NCBI GenBank assembly: GCA_024641555.1
Contig: JAHECV010000037.1
Span: 1 to 5,036 of the forward strand
DNA length: 5,036 bases
Direction of reading: 5' to 3'
Source: Candidatus Planktophila sp.
GTDB lineage: Bacteria > Actinomycetota > Actinomycetes > Nanopelagicales > Nanopelagicaceae
Position 1 is the first letter of the stretch, and every line of letters starts with the position of its first letter. This document shows, one piece after another, positions 4,780 through 5,036 of the stretch. Both the position numbers and the translations under genes were made by a program. The notes beneath the pieces are model-generated. The model was not told the origin of the DNA, did not search any database, and saw only the letters and a program-made list of their open reading frames with translations.

Positions 4780-5036
4780 GACTAATAGCAAAAGTGCGCG
4801 ACGTGGCCGTACATCCACAAGCAAGATATCTGCCAAGAATCAAGTGACGGTACCTGTAGATATATTGCGTAAAAGCGGTATAAAACAAGGGGATTTAGTG
4901 GATTTTAATATTAGCCAAGAGGGCGCAATAGAAATTACGTTGCTTAAAAAAGAGAGTGAAGGCGAGAAATTTATTCGCCTTCTTCAAGGCGCACTTAACG
5001 CAACTCTTGACCAAAACGATTTAGCCAAGTTGCGGG
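4757..5036 (+). CDS. AbrB/MazE/SpoVT-fold DNA-binding protein (partial, runs off the right edge)
   Basis: The first 93 codons are visible with no stop. Residues 1-23 form a basic, Lys/Arg/Ser-rich extension. Residues about 22-65 match the swapped-hairpin AbrB fold, with SAKNQVTVPVDILRK, then GIKQGDLVDF, then a closing beta strand (AIEITLL). Proteins with this domain are transition-state regulators, or antitoxins (MazE, VapB) that bind palindromes at their own promoter and neutralise a toxin encoded next to them. The visible part after residue 66 looks helical and could be a toxin-binding region or part of a longer regulator. ATG 4757 is the first possible start, since an in-frame TAG occupies 4745-4747. 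The gene lies 18 bases after the LysM stop and is probably co-transcribed with it from the SOS promoter. Four of its eight visible Ile codons are ATA, whereas I found none in lexA. Whether a toxin follows cannot be seen. Confidence 0.85.
   Translation, partial: MAIKVKAKTNSKSARRGRTSTSKISAKNQVTVPVDILRKSGIKQGDLVDFNISQEGAIEITLLKKESEGEKFIRLLQGALNATLDQNDLAKLR

Overview
The window looks like a compact, moderate-GC actinobacterial chromosome. The best evidence is the divergent pair lexA / small LysM membrane protein. Their shared intergenic region holds SOS operators of the actinobacterial/Firmicute form TCGAAC-N4-GTTCGA. The tight spacing, the tail-to-tail gene overlap and the secreted proteins ending in a Cys-Lys-Gly / Cys-Pro-x-Gly tail suggest a streamlined aquatic lineage of the Nanopelagicales (acI) type. 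That placement is inference from style, not from a marker gene.

Left part (1-3000): the 3' end of a + strand gene enters from the left edge. It runs head-on into a 490-residue iron-sulfur photolyase on the - strand, overlapping it by 8 bases. Upstream of the photolyase, on the same strand and 42 bases away, is a 417-residue secreted protein of unknown function. The C-terminus of this protein is clearly related to that of the truncated gene at the left edge, so two paralogous secreted proteins flank the photolyase.

Middle (3001-3544): a 121-base divergent intergenic region is followed by a small membrane-anchored protein of unknown function on the + strand. This gene ends in a probable intrinsic terminator immediately before the tail of lexA.

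Right part (3545-5036): lexA (-) faces away from a 120-residue YneA/ChiZ-like protein (one membrane segment plus one LysM domain) across 144 bases. That gap holds one perfect and one near-perfect SOS box, one close to each gene. Eighteen bases after the LysM gene begins an AbrB/MazE-fold DNA-binding protein that runs off the right edge. The junction between these two genes contains three copies of a short arm that can form two mutually exclusive hairpins, one of which places the start codon in its loop.

Together the window is rich in DNA-damage functions: light-driven repair of (6-4) lesions, the SOS master repressor, and a probable SOS-induced division inhibitor. The most unusual parts are the LysM-AbrB junction and the shared C-terminal tail of the secreted proteins. 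All non-coding stretches are shorter than 300 bases and are described individually. No tRNA, rRNA, CRISPR array or insertion sequence was seen.
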